NCBI GenBank assembly: GCA_013397865.1 | Contig: VZTI01002070.1 | Location: forward strand, 856 to 64,855 | Source: Struthidea cinerea | Lineage: Eukaryota > Chordata > Aves > Passeriformes > Corcoracidae | Length of the DNA stretch: 64,000 nt | Reading direction: 5' to 3' | Shown here: positions 60,396 to 64,000 of the stretch, one piece after another | How positions within the stretch are numbered: position 1 is the stretch's first letter | How the letters are laid out: every line of letters begins with the position of its first letter | Made by a program: the position numbers and the translations under genes | The notes under the pieces: generated by a model | What the model was told of the DNA's origin: nothing | What the model saw: only the letters and a program-made list of their open reading frames with translations | Databases searched by the model: none

Positions 60396-62307
60396 TTGTG
60401 TTATTCATATAAACAAATAGTACTTCTATGAAACACAAACCCATGTGACTCACCACTGAATGCAGAACAGACACACAAGGATTTCTACCTTTACCATCTT
60501 CAAAGAGAAAACATTTATACTTGAAGTGGAGACCAAAATAAGTATTCCAATCATCATTACAGAAGAGCGGAAAACTTCTTGGGGTCTTTTGAAGACAAAA
60601 GTTCATGTCAAGTGAGTACTTTTTCACTAGCTGCAAGACCCACTGAGGTCAAGGAGGCTGTATAGGTTGGAATGAAATCCCATCAGAAGAGTCTGGCTGC
60701 AATCTCTCTAGGTTCTACAGCTAGCTTCCAGCATAAAGCTCTTCATTTTTTCCCTCACACATAAAATATAGCCTCATTCATGGAATTCTCACTGGAAATG
60801 AGAATTATAAGAAGGATGAGAAATGTGTTATTATAAGTACAAATACTTCAACAGTGAACACCAAGTAAATTTAACAGATTCTCATGAGCAATGTCAGTTA
60901 CAGCATACCATAATTCTAAATTCTTCCTTATTTGCTACACTGATAGGAACTGAATTTCCATATGCATGCCTCCATTGCTTTTATTCCATCCCCTATACTT
61001 CATGTAGATAAATGAGTAACAGAACTTGTTCCTAGACATGATTATGGCAGCTACATCCACGCAAGTCAATAGAGACTCATTTGCCTGCTCACCATCATGT
61101 TTTCTGTAAAAGATATTCTGCATTTCTCTCAAGGCATGATTGTTTGCAATAACAATAGTGTTCTCCAATCTATTATTACACCACTCAGCCTTTTATACAT
61201 ATTTTAAAAAGTAATATTTGCGTATGTACACGTGACTCCAAAACCAGCCATATCAGTGTTTGCTCACCTGCTGTAGCACTAGTGTAAACCTACACTACTG
61301 AAAAATATTCTATTGTCCAGCATAGTCTTGACAATACTCTCCTGGGTTAGCTAGAAATGCAATGAAAGAGTTAGCCACAGGTCTCACCTTTCCATCTTAA
61401 CAACCCAGTACAAGTAATGAACTGTGTAAACTCATTCTTAAAAATACTGTGCAAGCCAAATCTATCTTTCACGGCAAAATTCTGTTCTTTTACATACTGC
61501 AGACTATTCTGTATCAGCTCTGTCGTACACTGAAAGATGTTCTGAAAGGATGCATGCATCATACACCTCCTTCTGTTTGATCATCGATCTTTGTAAAAGA
61601 TTTGTATCCTCAACTTGTAAAAAACTGAGTTCATAACAGAGGTATTGCTATACATTGGAATGTTCCGTGGGCAATATAAATGTCATAGTGTGCAATAAGT
61701 ACTCTCTGTCCTGCAGATATAGGTGTTGAGATATCATGCAATAACATGAAGACCAGTTTATCATAATCCTGTCCCCATCTGTGCCTGAATGATACAACTC
61801 TCACCCAGACCCTTTTCTAAATGGTATTTATGCTGAAAAATACACTGCAGTGCTTTTGAGGATATATCATTAGATGCTACTTCACTAAAACTCAAAGTAA
61901 ACATACTGGAAATTTCTTGTACTGTTGAGTATCTGAGAGAGGAACTGCACACCTCACACCCTTGTTTTCCATCTTGATTAAATTCTCCAAAGATTCACTG
62001 TTTCTAAAGAAGCATTGCCAATAGTCACTGACCTTATTAAAACCTGTTGGGGATAAGTTAACTTCTCCTGTTGGTCTAACAAAATTTACTATAAATCCCT
62101 GCCCTCACCTAAAAGGGGAAAAAAAAAAAAAACCAAACAAGCCTATTGTCCAACTAATTAATTGTACTTCTGTTAAAAAGAATATTCTCCAAGTAATGCA
62201 GTCAAAATTTGCTGTTATATACTAGTATCAAAGATGAAGGAGAACTTTTACTTCACATCAGGAGGCATTGTTGCCTTCTGAGTCACAAAATTAACTTAGT
62301 TCACAGT

Positions 62308-62364
62308 TTTAGTAACAAAATCATTTGATTGACCAAGGCTTTAGTAACAGACTATTTGATTGAC
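62308..62364. repeat. Imperfect direct repeat, period about 31 bp
   Basis: TTTAGTAACA followed by ATTTGATTGAC-like sequence occurs at 62308-62333 and again at 62340-62364, with minor differences. Confidence 0.8.
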
Positions 62365-63343
62365 TATAGACTGCAATACAGACTGTGCCCATTTTTTTAT
62401 TGCTTACTACAGCTTTAAAGTATTTTTTCCCTGTCTGTACCATTACAAGCTACAAAGAGAAAGAAGTTAATTTACCTTGTTACTGGACCAGAACGCCATG
62501 TTTTATTGTTATTTCACACTGACATTTCCCAGTATTTTCTTTTTTTCCACTACAGCAGGTAAGTTGTCTTTGGCATTCTAGCATTGTTTGGTTTAGAATA
62601 TGCAAGTAGAGGAGGCAAAAAGAAGGAAAATACTTTCCATAAATCTACAGATGTTTCAAATGAATTTGCTTCAGTCACATTTGTTACCTTCCCTGTACTG
62701 AGATGTCTTTAGAAAGTAATTTAATTTTGCTGTCAGTAAATAAATGTAGAAGTTTCTGCTCATTCCACGAACTGCAGTTTCATCTACATTGCATTCTTAT
62801 TCTCTAGATATGACACATATCAAGCATCAAATTCAAATATCACGTAATTTAAGAGTACAGAACATGTTTAGTGTTAACATCAACTCTAATAAAAAGGTTG
62901 CTTATTCCTTATGATTTCTTTCTACAGTTCATATTCCTTTAAAAATTTCTGCTTTTGGTTAGAACTTCCATTACAACTCTGATTCAACATTGAATATCAG
63001 TAGTATCTCTCTTCTGTGAACACCAACTTTTCATATGAACATGTAGCAAATAACTAGAATTAGGAGATAAGGTTTAATAATTACAGATCAAATTTCCATT
63101 TGATCTGTTGAAAGGAACTGTAAATAAACCTTAACTAAAGCATCACAGTTTAGTGTTTCTAGGTTAATCCATGGGCAAAATCGGAACATTTCCAACAAAG
63201 CATTACCACACGTCATTCCTAAATGGCCTGCCAGTATGAATGGGACAAATAGAACTGATGGGAAAAGAAAAAAAAAAAACACAGAAAAGATGAAAACACT
63301 TGAAAGAAGGTAAGAGAAAAATCAAATCAGAAAGCAATTGTTT

Positions 63344-63356
63344 GGGGGGGGGGGGG
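63344..63356. repeat. 13-G homopolymer
   Basis: Thirteen consecutive G in otherwise AT-rich DNA. Confidence 0.95.
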
Positions 63357-64000
63357 AAGAGACCAGTAGACACATTTAGATTCAAGGACCAATTTTAACC
63401 TCAAAATACAAAATATACACAGAGAGACATTAACAGTATAGCAGGGCCATTGCTTATTCTATGTTTAACTAATTTGGTTTATTGTGGGTTTTTTTGGACA
63501 AGATGTAAATATATTATTCCTGGGAAAAATAAAAGGAAAAAAAAGCAAAGAAAAGGGGGGTTATGAGGATAAATATTTAAAGTGGTTCTCAATGTTGAAA
63601 CTTTAGACTGGATGACATCTGTGACAAAATATTTAACCACCAAACCAGGAGAAACATTTGTATAAGGGAAAACAAGTCTTTTCTCATGCACTTCAAGGGA
63701 GACTATAGATGCACACACTTTCCCTGTAAGCTGGAATCCGGATGAATAGGAGGATATTAAATTTTTTCAAGCCAGAGTTAATTTACAGCAGCTTCTTTCA
63801 TTTAAAAAAATTGCAAGGGCAATGAGCAGTGGAAGTAAGTTCCCCTCCACCCAAAGTTTGGGGCACAGTGGCCAGTGACAAGTGCACAGCCATCCCACCA
63901 GCTAAAGCTGATTATCACTGGGCTTTAAAACAATGCTAGAATCCACCAAAGACTGAGATCTCTTGGACTGTGTCTCAAAGTGACATTTGCAGACACATGC

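Larger units (their letters stand above)
60396..64000. other. Low-GC non-coding stretch to window end
   Basis: No gene recognised. It includes an imperfect 31-bp-period direct repeat at 62308-62364, an A-run at 62120-62132, A-rich sequence at 63269-63281 and a 13-G run at 63344-63356. Confidence 0.6.

Noticed and set aside
60655..60720. TATAGGTTGGAATGAAATCCC resembling a CR1 tail
   Set aside because: Similarity ends after about 20 bases; too short to assign.
1..64000. Search for CRISPR arrays, operons, tRNA genes and prokaryotic systems
   Set aside because: No spaced palindromic repeats, no run of co-directed genes, no GGTTCGAATCC-type tRNA arm, and the repeat content is that of an avian nuclear genome.

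Overview
The window looks like AT-rich vertebrate nuclear DNA from a bird, probably a songbird. The evidence is the repeat content: several CR1 LINE pieces, one of them keeping the CR1 3'-terminal ATTCTATG octamer, and a set of endogenous-retrovirus LTRs whose sequence patterns I associate with avian and passerine genomes. Repeat family assignments rest on my memory of avian repeats, not on a database search. I found no protein-coding gene, tRNA, rRNA, CRISPR array or prokaryotic operon. The open reading frames present are short, lack family signatures, lie antisense inside repeats, or run across assembly gaps. The simplest reading is an intergenic or deep-intronic segment.

Layout. Positions 1-662 hold an LTR (1-292, + strand) abutting the 3' part of a second LTR. 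Another LTR-like block with TATA and poly(A) signals lies at 3893-4683. At 6385-7780 an older minus-strand LTR-like block is split by a complete 633-bp LTR (6930-7562), flanked by a perfect 5-bp target duplication; this inserted LTR is the same family as 1-292 in opposite orientation. A degraded LTR follows at 8805-9170. CR1 reverse-transcriptase/endonuclease debris on the minus strand lies at 16570-17850, with a probable CR1 tail at 17906-18020. A nearly intact 1.09-kb solo LTR occupies 31031-32116. A very old CR1-like RT relic sits at 33895-34580. A CR1 tail at 38080-38285 is interrupted by another LTR start that runs into a 356-base N gap. Further CR1 pieces are at 51379-51822 and 60149-60395. 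A purine (GGGAA)n array contains a 380-base N gap (57721-58100).

Recognisable mobile DNA covers very roughly an eighth of the window. The rest is low-GC single-copy-looking sequence with small tandem duplications, homopolymer tracts and a few clusters of transcription-factor-like motifs. Nothing here forms a pathway or operon. The points most worth checking are the nested and inverted LTR arrangement, the two N gaps, the possible conserved non-coding elements near 9.85 kb and 54.2 kb, and two unassigned ORFs near 20.5-21.0 kb and 43.0-43.2 kb.
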